Positions 18,117 to 27,249 of a stretch of 64,000 nucleotides of DNA are shown here, piece after piece (the first letter of the stretch is position 1; each line of letters begins with the position of its first letter). Both the position numbers and the translations under genes were made by a program. The stretch comes from Alphaproteobacteria bacterium. GTDB lineage: Bacteria; Pseudomonadota; Alphaproteobacteria; Micavibrionales; Micavibrionaceae. The notes beneath the pieces were generated by a model. That model worked only from the letters and a program-made list of their open reading frames with translations, had not been told where the DNA came from and searched no databases. The stretch spans positions 62,001-126,000 of the forward strand of contig JAGNLJ010000002.1 of NCBI GenBank assembly GCA_017999645.1, given 5' to 3'.

Positions 18117-19028
18117 ATGGCACGCAAAAAACCCAATTTCTTCATCGACGCTTTCTACGAGAGCAAGTTCAAGGATAATCTTTTCGTCGTGAAAGTCGGC
18201 GGCAAGATCGTCGAGGACCGCAAAATTCTCGACAACCTGATCTCGAATATCCGCGATTTGTCCCTGCACGGGATTAAAATCCTTCTGATCTACGGCCATG
18301 GCCGCGCCGTCGATGAAAAACTTGAGCAGCGTAAAATCCCGGTCAACAAGGTCGAGGGCCGCCGCGTCACCGACGCCGCAACGCTGGAAGTTATCCAAGA
18401 AGTTGTCGGCGGCACGCTTTCGCTCAACATCGCCAGTTCCATGGCCAAGCATAATGTCGAGGGCATTTCCCTGAATGCCATCCCGCATGACTGGATGCGC
18501 CTTGAAGTCCGCCCGAAGAAACCCATTGATTACGGTTTTGTCGGCGACGTCAAATCCGTCGAGAGCCGCCCGGTCGCGCGCCTGTTCCGCACCTCCAATT
18601 TCGTCGCCTGCTCCTGCGTCGGCGTAACGTCCGAGGGCCAGGTCCTCAATATCAATGCCGATACAATCGCGACGCAGCTTGCCATCGGCACGAAGGCACA
18701 TAAACTCATGTTCCTGTCGGATGTCGATGGCGTGCAGATCGACGGCAAAAGCGCCGACGTCATCACTGCGCAGGAAATTCCCGATCTTATCAAGAAGGGC
18801 ATTGCGACGGGCGGCATGAAAGTGAAGCTTGAGAACTGCCTGGCCGCGCTTAATGGCGGCGTGCGTCGCATCCACCTGATTAACGGCCTGCGCGAAGACG
18901 CGCTGAAGAAGGAAATTTATGAATCGGTCGGCCCGGGCACGATGCTTTTCCATGAATCCGAGCGTGCTTCCTACGCCAACGAAGTCGAGGCGCAGAAAGT
19001 GATCGAAAGACAAGGGAAGAGAGCGTGA
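18117..19028 (+). CDS. argB: Acetylglutamate kinase, divergent
   Basis: Second step of arginine synthesis: phosphorylation of N-acetylglutamate by ATP. The 303-residue amino-acid kinase keeps KVGGK (26-30) and the later INADTIATQLAIG and SDVDGV motifs. The usual glycine-rich HGGGP element reads YGHGRAVD (59-66) instead. Those glycines form part of the oxyanion hole in characterised enzymes, so substrate handling may differ. A long C-terminal tail is present. AAGGA precedes the start; argD follows after one base. Confidence 0.9.
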   Translation: MARKKPNFFIDAFYESKFKDNLFVVKVGGKIVEDRKILDNLISNIRDLSLHGIKILLIYGHGRAVDEKLEQRKIPVNKVEGRRVTDAATLEVIQEVVGGTLSLNIASSMAKHNVEGISLNAIPHDWMRLEVRPKKPIDYGFVGDVKSVESRPVARLFRTSNFVACSCVGVTSEGQVLNINADTIATQLAIGTKAHKLMFLSDVDGVQIDGKSADVITAQEIPDLIKKGIATGGMKVKLENCLAALNGGVRRIHLINGLREDALKKEIYESVGPGTMLFHESERASYANEVEAQKVIERQGKRA

Positions 19029-19029
19029 C

Positions 19030-20229
19030 ATGACTCAAAACGCAAAAGACATCATCGCAGAAACCGAAAAACTGTTGATCAGCACCTACAACGCGCAGCC
19101 TGTCGTCATGGAACGCGGCGAAGGTGTCTATGCATGGGATACGGATGGCAAAAAATATCTCGATTTTGCTGCGGGCATTGCCGTCGCCTCGCTCGGTCAC
19201 GCACCAAAAGCCGTTTTAAAGACGCTCAACGAGCAAGGCGCGAAGATGATCACGACGCAGACATCTTACGCGACACTGCCGAAATTAGAAGCTTCGAAAA
19301 TCATCATCGAAAACGGCTGTTTCGACCAGGTCTACTGGTGCAACAGCGGCACCGAAGCCATCGAGGCCGCGCTGAAAACCGTGCGTAAATGGGCCTACGA
19401 TAATAAATCGAAGGATGCGCATGAAATCATCGCCTTCCGGAAAAGTTTTCATGGGCGCACGTACGGCTCGGCCAGCATCACGGAAAAATCCCACAGCCAG
19501 CCTTTCTTCGGTCCTTACATCCCCGGCATAAAATGGGCAAAACTCAACGATCTGCAATCGGTAAAAGATGTCGTGTCGGATAAAACCTGTGCCATCATCG
19601 TCGAGCCCGTGCAGGGCGAAGGCGGATTGATGCCCGCAACGAATGAATTCCTGCAAGGCCTGCGCGACCTCTGCGACAAGAACGACATTGCTCTCATCTT
19701 CGATGAAATCCAGACCGGCATGGGCCGCCTCGGCTATTTCAACGCCTACGAAGCGTTCGGCGTCGAGCCCGATATTGCGACGCACGCCAAGGGCCTCGGC
19801 TCCGGCTTTCCTGTCGGCGCCATGCTGGCCAAACGCCGCATCGGCTCTTCAATCGTCGTCGGCACGCACGGCACGACTTACGGCGGCAACCCGCTCGCCT
19901 GCGCCGTCGCCGCAACCGTGATGAAAGAAATTCTGAAACCCGGCTTCCTGGAGAATGTCCGCAAGACAGGTGAATTTTTCATGGAAGGGCTGAAAAAACT
20001 CAAACGCGATTCCAACAAAATCACTGACATCCGCGGCAAGGGCCTGTTGATCGGTCTCGACACCACCGTCGACATCAAGAAGCTTTTGAAAAACGCGCAG
20101 AGCAACGGCTTGCTCGCCACGCAGGCCGGGGACTCCACCTACCGCATGTCGCCACCGCTGATCGTGAATGAAAAACAGGCGCAGGAAGCCATCGATATTC
20201 TGGCTAAAACCCTGAAAGAAGCCGAGTAA
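19030..20229 (+). CDS. argD: Acetylornithine aminotransferase
   Basis: PLP-dependent class III aminotransferase that converts the N-acetyl semialdehyde to N-acetylornithine; in many bacteria it also serves lysine synthesis. The 399 residues are the normal length. Seen are ERGEGVYAWDTDGKKYLDF, the cofactor-binding NSGTEAIEAALK, FHGRTYGS, FDEIQTGMGR and the PLP lysine (about Lys254) in HAKGLGSGFPVGAM. It lies one base after argB. Confidence 0.95.
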   Translation: MTQNAKDIIAETEKLLISTYNAQPVVMERGEGVYAWDTDGKKYLDFAAGIAVASLGHAPKAVLKTLNEQGAKMITTQTSYATLPKLEASKIIIENGCFDQVYWCNSGTEAIEAALKTVRKWAYDNKSKDAHEIIAFRKSFHGRTYGSASITEKSHSQPFFGPYIPGIKWAKLNDLQSVKDVVSDKTCAIIVEPVQGEGGLMPATNEFLQGLRDLCDKNDIALIFDEIQTGMGRLGYFNAYEAFGVEPDIATHAKGLGSGFPVGAMLAKRRIGSSIVVGTHGTTYGGNPLACAVAATVMKEILKPGFLENVRKTGEFFMEGLKKLKRDSNKITDIRGKGLLIGLDTTVDIKKLLKNAQSNGLLATQAGDSTYRMSPPLIVNEKQAQEAIDILAKTLKEAE

Positions 20230-20297
20230 TTTTATTGTAGCTTTTTGCTATAAGCATTATGTATATTGCCGTTCTGCGTATTTTCAGGTGATATAAA

Positions 20298-21368
20298 TTG
20301 AGTAACAGCACTGCCACGAGAGCTTTTCATCCTGTCCTGACCCCCGTTTTCAGCAAGGTGGGGGCTGAATATTTCGACCCCACGGAAGAAGTCCATCAGA
20401 GCGTTTACAATTATGTCGAAAACGACATGGTTGCATCCAGCCGGAACGACAAGCCTTTCAACCACGCCCTTGCCCTCGAACAAGATCAGGGTCTGCAAGA
20501 GCTTCTTATTTCACTCGGCGCACATGCCATCAAGGGAGACGGCAAGAAAGGCCTTCTCGACCAGATTTACACCGCTGACCCTTCCTTCTCCATGCTCTCA
20601 CGCGAGGATGACGGACAGTTTCACCTCAAAACGCTCTGGAGCCGGTTTTACCATGACAAGCGCCAACCGGAAGTTCTGGAGCAACAAAAGGCACTGACCG
20701 CCAGCTTCACCAATGCTTGCGATGACCTCATTATATCGCAGATGCAGGCACGCCGTTTTTTCGAGGGTGGCGATCATCTTTACGATATGGCGCGCGACAT
20801 CATCTGGGGCGGCTATAAACCGAAGAATGGAAAGTTCGAGCCGAATGAAGGGCGCTCGGAACCGGGAGCCGTGGAGGAGCTTGCAACTTTTATGGGACTG
20901 AGTCCTTCCGGCGCGGTGGGATTGGAAGTCGTCAGGCCTTTTTATCATCTCGATACGTCCTGCGCCTTCCTGCCGCGCGGTGAAGTGGTTTGCTGCCCTG
21001 GTGGCATGACGAAAGACTCTTTTGAAAGGCTCATCGATAATGCCTTCACCCGCTTTGGTCTTAACGCTGATTCAGACCTGATCCTGATGAGCAAGACTGA
21101 AGCCGAATTCGGTTTCGCCTGCAACCTGATCGTCGTCAATGAAAATACCATCATCGTGCCGGAGAGTTGCCTGAGTCTGGCCACAAACCTCCGGGAACGT
21201 GACTATGACGTGCACACCGTCGACATGAGCGAGATTCTCCGGGCGGGAGGTGGGCCTCACTGCATGGTGAACCGCGTAAACCAGTTGCGGGTCCCGGGCG
21301 GGCTGCTCCGCAACCCCAATTACCTGAACGAAATCAGGGCGCAATTCAGTCTCTCCCCCGCCGCTTGA
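20298..21368 (+). CDS. DDAH/arginine deiminase-like guanidine-modifying enzyme
   Basis: A 356-residue protein of the guanidino-group modifying superfamily, starting at TTG with CAGGTG about eight bases before it. Catalytic landmarks are FFEGGDH at 154-160, the catalytic His217 in FYHLDTSC, and a candidate nucleophile Cys322 in GGGPHCMVNRV. The layout is closest to dimethylarginine dimethylaminohydrolase, which gives citrulline, though arginine deiminase or another activity is possible. Its place between argD and argF is unusual, because such enzymes normally break arginine down. It could recycle methylated arginine to citrulline for ArgG. Confidence 0.75.
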   Translation: MSNSTATRAFHPVLTPVFSKVGAEYFDPTEEVHQSVYNYVENDMVASSRNDKPFNHALALEQDQGLQELLISLGAHAIKGDGKKGLLDQIYTADPSFSMLSREDDGQFHLKTLWSRFYHDKRQPEVLEQQKALTASFTNACDDLIISQMQARRFFEGGDHLYDMARDIIWGGYKPKNGKFEPNEGRSEPGAVEELATFMGLSPSGAVGLEVVRPFYHLDTSCAFLPRGEVVCCPGGMTKDSFERLIDNAFTRFGLNADSDLILMSKTEAEFGFACNLIVVNENTIIVPESCLSLATNLRERDYDVHTVDMSEILRAGGGPHCMVNRVNQLRVPGGLLRNPNYLNEIRAQFSLSPAA

Positions 21369-21436
21369 GCCTCCGAATTAACTGTTTGACAATCCAGAGC
21401 AATCGAAGCAAAACTGCATTTTTAAAGGCGGTTTTT

Positions 21437-22330
21437 ATGGGCGCACCCAGGCATTTTCTCGACCTTAACGACATCCCCGGCGATACGCTGAAGGGGATCC
21501 TCAAAAACGCGCATGCGCTGAAGAAACAGAAATTCTCGCCGCCGCAGATTTTTGCAGGCCTCTCGCTCGCCATGATCTTCGACAAGCGCTCGACCCGCAC
21601 GCGCATGAGCTTTGAAGTCGCGATGAAACAGCTCGGCGGACATACGCTCGTGATGAATGCCGAGGAAATGCAGATCACCGGCGCGGAGAGCATCGAGGAC
21701 ACGTCGAAAGTTCTCTCCCGCTTCGTCGATGCCGCGATGTTCCGTATTTCGAGCCATGAAAGATTGCTGGAGATCGCAAAGTACGCAAGCGTGCCGATCA
21801 TCAACGGCTTGACCGATCATTCGCACCCGTGCCAGATCATGGCCGACCTGATGACCATCGAGGAAAAACTCGGCGGCGTCACGGGTAAAAAAATCGCGTG
21901 GTTCGGCGACTATAATAATGTCGCAAAAACTTTCGCGCAGGCCGCTGGCATCTGGGATTTCCAGCTCGCCGTCTCCTGCCCCGAAGATCTCAAGCCCAAA
22001 ACCGCCCTCAAAAACGTTACCTATATAAAGGATGCAAAAGAGGCTGCTAAAGATGCCGACGTCGTCGTCACCGACACGTGGGTTTCGATGGGGCAGGAAG
22101 GCAAGGCGATCGACAAATTCTTCCCATGGCAGGTCAATGCCGCGCTGATGAAACAGGCGAGACCCAGCGCCATTTTCATGCACTGCATGCCGATCCACCA
22201 CAATGAAGAGGTCACCGACGAAGTGCTGGCCACCCCCGCTTCCGTCATCTATGACGAAGCCGAAAACCGCCTGCACGCGCAGAAGGCAATTTTGGCTTGG
22301 TGTTTGGAGAATTCCGGCGTAAAAGTCTAG
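21437..22330 (+). CDS. argF: Ornithine carbamoyltransferase
   Basis: Joins ornithine and carbamoyl phosphate to citrulline. From the ATG at 21437 it is 297 residues, a normal length; an in-frame start 24 codons upstream overlaps the previous gene and lacks a site, whereas AGGCGG lies before 21437. Motifs are STRTR at 52-56 (carbamoyl phosphate), DHSHPCQIMADL and HCMP at 249-252 (ornithine). argG follows after 21 bases. Confidence 0.95.
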   Translation: MGAPRHFLDLNDIPGDTLKGILKNAHALKKQKFSPPQIFAGLSLAMIFDKRSTRTRMSFEVAMKQLGGHTLVMNAEEMQITGAESIEDTSKVLSRFVDAAMFRISSHERLLEIAKYASVPIINGLTDHSHPCQIMADLMTIEEKLGGVTGKKIAWFGDYNNVAKTFAQAAGIWDFQLAVSCPEDLKPKTALKNVTYIKDAKEAAKDADVVVTDTWVSMGQEGKAIDKFFPWQVNAALMKQARPSAIFMHCMPIHHNEEVTDEVLATPASVIYDEAENRLHAQKAILAWCLENSGVKV

Positions 22331-22351
22331 AAATTCACAGAGGAAACTGAA

Positions 22352-23602
22352 ATGGCTAAAGAAAAAGTAGTACTGGCATATTCCGGCGGTCTGGACACCA
22401 GCGTCATTCTCAAATGGCTGCTGGAGCAGAATTACGACGTCATCGCCTACATCGCCGATGTCGGCCAGGAAGAGGATTTCAAAGCCGCGAAAGACAAGGC
22501 GCTGAAAGTCGGCGCGTCGAAAGTCTATATCGAGGACCTCAAGGAAGAGTTTGTAAAAGATTTCATCTTCCCCGCCTTCAAGGCCAATGCCGTTTATGAA
22601 AGCCGCTACCTGCTCGGCACCTCCATCGCGCGGCCGATCATCGCGAAACGCCAGATTGAAATCGCCGAAAAAGAAAACGCGCAATATGTCGCGCATGGAG
22701 CTACTGGTAAGGGCAACGACCAGGTCCGCTTCGAGCTCGGCTATTACTCGCTGAAGCCCGACATCAAGGTCATCGCGCCGTGGAAGATGCCTGAATTCCT
22801 CTCGCGCTTTCGCGGCCGCACCGACATGATCCATTATTCCGAGCAGCACGGGATTCCTATTAAAGCCTCGCGCTCGAAGCCTTATTCCGAGGACGACAAT
22901 TTACTGCATATCTCGCATGAGGCAGGCATTCTCGAAGATCCCGGCGCGCCGTGTGCTGAAGATGTTTACTCGCGCACCGCGTCGCTCAAGGATGCGCCCG
23001 ACACGCCGGAAATTATCACGCTGACATTCAAGGACGGCATCCCGGTGAAGGTCGAGAATAAATCCTCCGGCAAAACGGAGACCAAACCCCTGCCGCTGTT
23101 CATGTATCTCAACGAGCTCGGCACGAAGCACGGCGTCGGTCGTTTAGACATGGTCGAGAACCGTTTCGTCGGCATCAAATCGCGCGGCGTGTACGAGACG
23201 CCCGGCGGCACGATTTTGCTCAACGCGCACCGCGACCTCGAGCCGCTCGTGATGGACCGCGAAGTGATGCGTATTAGAGATGGCCTGTCGATGAAAGTGG
23301 CGGAGCTCATTTATAACGGCTTCTGGTTCTCGCCGGAGTTCGAATTCCTGATGCAATGTATCGACGCGTCGCAGGACGGCGTCGACGGCTCGGTGGACGT
23401 GCAGCTCTATAAGGGCCACGCCTACCCGATCTCGCGCACGTCCTCCGTCGCGCTTTATGATCCCAAGCAATCCTCGATGGACGAAGCTGGCGGGTACGAC
23501 CAGCAGGACGCGCAAGGCTTCATCCGCATCAACGCCGTGCGCCTGAAAAACCACACGCATAGGAAGCGTAAGGGCGGGAAAAAGGCCAGCAAGGCGGCTT
23601 GA
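22352..23602 (+). CDS. argG: Argininosuccinate synthase
   Basis: Condenses citrulline with aspartate using ATP. The 416 residues carry the PP-loop ([16 protein letters not shown]), [13 protein letters not shown] and [11 protein letters not shown]. The C-terminus is a basic tail ([16 protein letters not shown]). AGAGGAAACTGAA precedes the ATG. It closes the main arg block; argH is separated from it by about 1 kb. Confidence 0.97.
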   Translation: MAKEKVVLAYSGGLDTSVILKWLLEQNYDVIAYIADVGQEEDFKAAKDKALKVGASKVYIEDLKEEFVKDFIFPAFKANAVYESRYLLGTSIARPIIAKRQIEIAEKENAQYVAHGATGKGNDQVRFELGYYSLKPDIKVIAPWKMPEFLSRFRGRTDMIHYSEQHGIPIKASRSKPYSEDDNLLHISHEAGILEDPGAPCAEDVYSRTASLKDAPDTPEIITLTFKDGIPVKVENKSSGKTETKPLPLFMYLNELGTKHGVGRLDMVENRFVGIKSRGVYETPGGTILLNAHRDLEPLVMDREVMRIRDGLSMKVAELIYNGFWFSPEFEFLMQCIDASQDGVDGSVDVQLYKGHAYPISRTSSVALYDPKQSSMDEAGGYDQQDAQGFIRINAVRLKNHTHRKRKGGKKASKAA

Positions 23603-23613
23603 TCTCCACCTTC

Positions 23614-23690
23614 GCAACCCCGGCGAAAGCCGGGGTCCATTCATTGATTAGCGCTATAAACGATGGGTCCCGGCTTTCGCCGGGATTTCG
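23614..23690. repeat. Palindromic repeat, GTCATCCCCGC-like family
   Basis: CCCCGGCGAAAGCCGGGG and CCCGGCTTTCGCCGGG are separated by about 24 AT-rich bases. The halves also pair with each other, so the whole is a long palindrome. It lies directly after argG and may help end its transcript. Confidence 0.85.
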
Positions 23691-23724
23691 ATTGAGGGGG
23701 GCCTAAATTTGAAAAAAATCTCCG

Positions 23725-23744
23725 TATCGCTTAAATAAGCGATA
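23725..23744 (+). promoter_or_regulatory. Perfect inverted repeat overlapping a start codon
   Basis: TATCGCTTA and TAAGCGATA are separated by two bases and end on the A of the ATG at 23744. No ribosome binding site is visible here. The site could be an operator that covers the start, or an mRNA hairpin that hides it. Confidence 0.5.
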
Positions 23745-24190
23745 TGACCGATAAGAAGAAATTAGACGATGTTTGGAAACAAAAACGTATTCCCGTTATC
23801 AAGCGATTGGGGAAGGAATATCCCTTACTAATACGCTTACCTTACCAAGATAATAACAGGGCATGGTTACAAAATGGCCGCCGCAGTAAACCTAAATGGG
23901 ATAAAAATCAAACTCATTGGGAGATACCAAAAGTTTGGTTTAACGACATTGTTGATCGTTCTTTAGAACGTTGGGGAATGATTTGGATAATTCAACCTCA
24001 TAGAACGCAAGAGAAATGCGCCCCCGCATGTTGGAATGCCGAAGGTCATGAATGCCAATGTTCATGTATGGGGGAGCATCATGGATCACAAAGTTCTTCA
24101 AGAAGTTGGTTTATTGTCTCTGAAACTTTTGCAACACGCTGGGGCACAGAGGAAATAGCCTGTCGTTTATTAAAGAGGCCGTCCTCTTGA
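23744..24190 (+). CDS. Cysteine-rich hypothetical protein
   Basis: A 148-residue protein, rich in Trp, Lys and Asn, with clearly lower GC than its neighbours. The first half has WLQNGRRSKPKWD and WEIPKVWFNDIVDRSLER. The centre holds a cluster of cysteines and histidines (CAPACWNAEGHECQCSCMG then EHHG), which looks like a metal site. I recall similar small proteins scattered across bacterial genomes, often in accessory regions, with no known function. The base composition, the interposed position in the arg cluster and flanking repeats suggest acquisition. Confidence 0.8.
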   Translation: MTDKKKLDDVWKQKRIPVIKRLGKEYPLLIRLPYQDNNRAWLQNGRRSKPKWDKNQTHWEIPKVWFNDIVDRSLERWGMIWIIQPHRTQEKCAPACWNAEGHECQCSCMGEHHGSQSSSRSWFIVSETFATRWGTEEIACRLLKRPSS

Positions 24191-24222
24191 CTTATTAGGA
24201 ATAATTTCCTACTATATTCCCC

Positions 24223-24909
24223 ATGAGAAATTGGACGCCCGAGGAACGGGTGAAACAGGCGGCGCTGTGCCGCCGCCACAGGCCGTGGACCAAATCGACG
24301 GGGCCGCGCTCCGAAACCGGGAAGGCGGCTGCCTCCCAGAACGCCCGCAAACATGATCTCGGCCGCCGCGAGTTGCGCGAATTCCGCGCCGTTCTTCGGC
24401 TCCAGCGCAATTTCCTCCGCGCGTTCATGGAGAATATGCCCCACCCCACCCCCCTCAAAACGGCCGAACGAACTGATAAGAATTCCCCCTCCACCGTCAT
24501 TGCGAGGAGCGCCAGCGACGAAGCAATCCAGCGCTCCCCGGCCCCAAAAATGGATTGCTTCGCTAACGCTCGCAATGACGATCCGGACAATTCCGCCAAT
24601 TTTTCCTGTAAAAAACAGGCACTTGCGTGTAATCTCAACACCCATGAGCAAGAAGAAAAACAACAGCAACCAGATGTGGGGCGGGCGGTTCGAAGACCGG
24701 CCCGACGACATCATGCAGCAGATCAACGTATCAATCGGCGTCGACAAACGGCTGTGGCGGCAGGATATTGCCGGGTCGAAGGCGCATGCCGAAATGCTGG
24801 GCCGCCAGGGCATCATCCCGAAATCCGATGCCGAGAAAATTATTTCCGGCCTCGGCAAAATCGAAAAAGAAATCGAGAGCGGCAAATTTCCGTTCCGCGA
24901 CGAATATGA
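24223..24909 (+). CDS. Small WTPEER-type protein extended through a palindromic repeat
   Basis: The first 70 residues are a recognisable small-protein motif (MRNWTPEERVKQAALCRRHR, then STGPRSETGKAAASQNARKH) found in many proteobacteria without known function. After residue 90 the frame runs through the repeat at 24495 (VIARSASDEAIQ and MDCFANARNDD are its translation). It then enters argH by about 266 bases in another frame. The gene probably once ended near 24480, and the longer frame may be unstable or not translated in full. Only the N-terminal part is well supported. Confidence 0.55.
   Translation: MRNWTPEERVKQAALCRRHRPWTKSTGPRSETGKAAASQNARKHDLGRRELREFRAVLRLQRNFLRAFMENMPHPTPLKTAERTDKNSPSTVIARSASDEAIQRSPAPKMDCFANARNDDPDNSANFSCKKQALACNLNTHEQEEKQQQPDVGRAVRRPARRHHAADQRINRRRQTAVAAGYCRVEGACRNAGPPGHHPEIRCRENYFRPRQNRKRNRERQISVPRRI
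24495..24580. repeat. Palindromic repeat, CGTCATTGCGAG family
   Basis: Outer arms CGTCATTGCGAGG and CTCGCAATGACG, inner arms GAAGCAATCCA and TGGATTGCTTC; 86 bases. It lies inside the reading frame of the preceding gene and just upstream of argH. Confidence 0.9.
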
Positions 24910-25951
24910 AGACATCCATATGAATGTCGAGGCGCGGCTGCGCGAGATGATCGGCGATGCGGCCGGGCGGCTCCATACCGCGCGTTCGCGGAACGACCAG
25001 GTCGCGACGGATTTCCGGTTATGGACGCGCGATGCCTGTGCGGATCTGATTGCGAAGATCGATGCGTTGCAATCCACACTTAAAAAACTCTCAAGCAAAC
25101 ACGGCAAGGCCGTGATGCCCGGATTCACGCATCTGCAGGCGGCGCAGCCGGTGACGCTCGGCTTGCACTTGGATGCCTACAATCAAATGCTGAGCCGGGA
25201 CAAGACACGGTTTCAGGATTGCGCCAAGCGTTTGAACGAAATGCCGCTCGGCTCCGGCGCGCTGGCGGGTACGCCGTACAAGATTGACCGTGCTTTCACC
25301 GCGAAAAAACTCGGCTTCACGCGGCCGATGCCGAACACGATGGACGCCGTTTCGGCGCGGGATTTCGCCAATGAATTTTTATTCGCCTGCGCGCAGACGG
25401 GATTGCATCTCTCGCGGCTGGCCGAGGAGATCATCCTCTGGGCAACCCCACAATTCGGTTTCGTGACGCTCAGCGATAAATGGAGCACCGGCTCCTCGAT
25501 CATGCCGCAGAAGAAAAATCCCGACGCGGCGGAGTTAGTGCGCGCGAAAACCGGGCGGCTGAACGGCAATCTGCTGGCGCTGATGACGATCATGAAGGGC
25601 CTGCCCCTCGCCTATAACAAGGACATGCAGGAAGACAAGCCGCCGGTGTTCGATTCCTACGATTCAGTTGTTCTTTGCATCGAGGCGACGAACGGCATGC
25701 TCTCGACCGCGACGTTCAACACCAAGGCGATGCTCTCCTCCGCCGAGAAAGGCTATATCACCGCGACGCGGCTGGCGGACTGGCTGGTGATGGAATTAGG
25801 GCTGCCGTTCCGGGATGCGCACCATGTCACCGGCAAAATTGTGAAAATGGCCGAGACGAAAAAAGTCCGGCTGGACGAACTCAGCCTGAAGGACCTTCAG
25901 AGCGTGGAGAAGAAGGTAACTGCAGCGGTGTTTGCTGTATTGAAGCTTTAA
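24644..25951 (+). CDS. argH: Argininosuccinate lyase
   Basis: Splits argininosuccinate into arginine and fumarate, the last step of the pathway. From ATG 24644 it has 435 residues, slightly short of the usual 455-470; a further upstream in-frame start reads through repeat sequence. Motifs are MWGGRFEDRPDD, the fumarase-superfamily signature GSSIMPQKKNPD at 283-294 with the catalytic serine, and HTARSRNDQVATD. It converges with an opposite-strand gene, overlapping by four bases. Confidence 0.96.
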   Translation: MSKKKNNSNQMWGGRFEDRPDDIMQQINVSIGVDKRLWRQDIAGSKAHAEMLGRQGIIPKSDAEKIISGLGKIEKEIESGKFPFRDEYEDIHMNVEARLREMIGDAAGRLHTARSRNDQVATDFRLWTRDACADLIAKIDALQSTLKKLSSKHGKAVMPGFTHLQAAQPVTLGLHLDAYNQMLSRDKTRFQDCAKRLNEMPLGSGALAGTPYKIDRAFTAKKLGFTRPMPNTMDAVSARDFANEFLFACAQTGLHLSRLAEEIILWATPQFGFVTLSDKWSTGSSIMPQKKNPDAAELVRAKTGRLNGNLLALMTIMKGLPLAYNKDMQEDKPPVFDSYDSVVLCIEATNGMLSTATFNTKAMLSSAEKGYITATRLADWLVMELGLPFRDAHHVTGKIVKMAETKKVRLDELSLKDLQSVEKKVTAAVFAVLKL

Positions 25952-26583
25952 GCAGGGGCCCGGGTCGCGTACCGGCCGGCCTGCCGCAGCTGCTCTCTAT
26001 CAGCCTCCGCCGATTGCATAAGCAGTTTATGGTCGTCGAAAGTCTTTTTTAGATCTTTATGATAGCCTTTCACGGCAGTTACATATCCGTCTTCATCAGC
26101 GACATGGCTGTGACTATACCTGCTATAGACGACATCCCTTTCCAGAACGGTGAATTTACGGGGATTGAAACCTGCGAACCGGCCATCAGCGAGTTCCAGT
26201 TCCACAAAATTCATTGCCTCGATTGTGTACTTTAACCTTTCTTCCAGGCCGCTGGAAAAACCGATATCGACACCCGTCCTGTCCTCGAACATGGCTTGCA
26301 ATGTGTTGTACCAGCCGCCGAAAATATCGATTTCCCTTTCTCTATAAGAATTTGGGGCGTCCATGCGGGCCACAATTCGCGGGAGAAAAACCATCGGACT
26401 ACTAGCGCCAGACAGTCTTTCGACTTTTCTTTCGGCGATATATATTTTTATAATATTGTTAGGGTCGATTTTATGTTGGTCGAGCCAATTCATAATGGCT
26501 TCATTAGCGCCCTCAACCTCAACGGCCGCCTCATGCGGAGTTATAGTAAAGGGATAGTTGAAAATTTTCGCCAGCGTGATCAT
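25948..26583 (-). CDS. Hypothetical protein, related to its neighbour (211 residues)
   Basis: I do not recognise a family. The protein is soluble and mixed alpha/beta, with no signal peptide. A motif near residue 140 (GFNPRKFTVLERDVVYSR) parallels one in the next gene upstream (GVNPRNFSITETGQY), which suggests that the two are paralogues. The start overlaps the end of that gene by one base, so they form a two-gene operon. Lower GC than the arg genes. It ends against argH. Confidence 0.7.
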   Translation of the reverse strand: MITLAKIFNYPFTITPHEAAVEVEGANEAIMNWLDQHKIDPNNIIKIYIAERKVERLSGASSPMVFLPRIVARMDAPNSYREREIDIFGGWYNTLQAMFEDRTGVDIGFSSGLEERLKYTIEAMNFVELELADGRFAGFNPRKFTVLERDVVYSRYSHSHVADEDGYVTAVKGYHKDLKKTFDDHKLLMQSAEADREQLRQAGRYATRAPA

Positions 26584-27170
26584 TATAGCGTCGCCTCCAT
26601 TTGGGTAACAGCAGGCTCGGGCTGAGATTGGGCCTCAGGCTGCGCGATGGGGTTTGAAAGCCATTCATGTTCAGCGCGGACTATAACGACATCCATAGGT
26701 ATTTTCGGTCCCCAGGCGATTTGATAAATTTTTTGCCGCGGCCCCGCATACTGGCCGGTCTCGGTGATAGAAAAATTTCTGGGATTTACGCCCATAAGCA
26801 AAGAATATTCATCCCCTCTTGCGACCGTGGAAACAAGATTAAAACCCAGAGCATCGACGGCACGAGTCAATTTAGTTGCGGAATTCCAGGCGTTTTGTAT
26901 GAAATCAATGGGGACCACAACATAAGGCCCGTTCGGGTTACGGAGATTTGTTTCCAATGTCAGAACTCCCGGCCTGTGCAGCGGAATATAAACCTCGTTA
27001 ACATTATCAATGGTAGCTTTTACAGGTCCTCTATATCTGTTGGGCATTTCCGTCAGAAATTTTTCAGAGATCTCCTGAAAATCTGCGGCTCTTTGCTTGG
27101 CAATCTCTTCGGGAGAATTCCGGCCCAGAATGCCTTTTACAGCGACATAGAGTTCACTCAGTTTTTTCAT
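26583..27170 (-). CDS. Hypothetical protein, related to its neighbour (195 residues)
   Basis: First gene of an unknown pair. It has a helical N-terminus (about 1-60), a beta-rich middle and a Pro/Gln/Glu-rich tail (about 175-195). Residues around 140-150 read GVNPRNFSI, like GFNPRKFTV in the downstream partner. No enzyme motif is visible. It is divergent from yejF, whose start is 80 bases away, so both promoters lie in 27171-27249. Confidence 0.7.
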   Translation of the reverse strand: MKKLSELYVAVKGILGRNSPEEIAKQRAADFQEISEKFLTEMPNRYRGPVKATIDNVNEVYIPLHRPGVLTLETNLRNPNGPYVVVPIDFIQNAWNSATKLTRAVDALGFNLVSTVARGDEYSLLMGVNPRNFSITETGQYAGPRQKIYQIAWGPKIPMDVVIVRAEHEWLSNPIAQPEAQSQPEPAVTQMEATL

Positions 27171-27249
27171 TATGACAATGTACCCATTCCGATAGAATTT
27201 GCAAGAAAAGTCTGTATGCGGTCTATAAAATATACATTAAAATGCCGTT

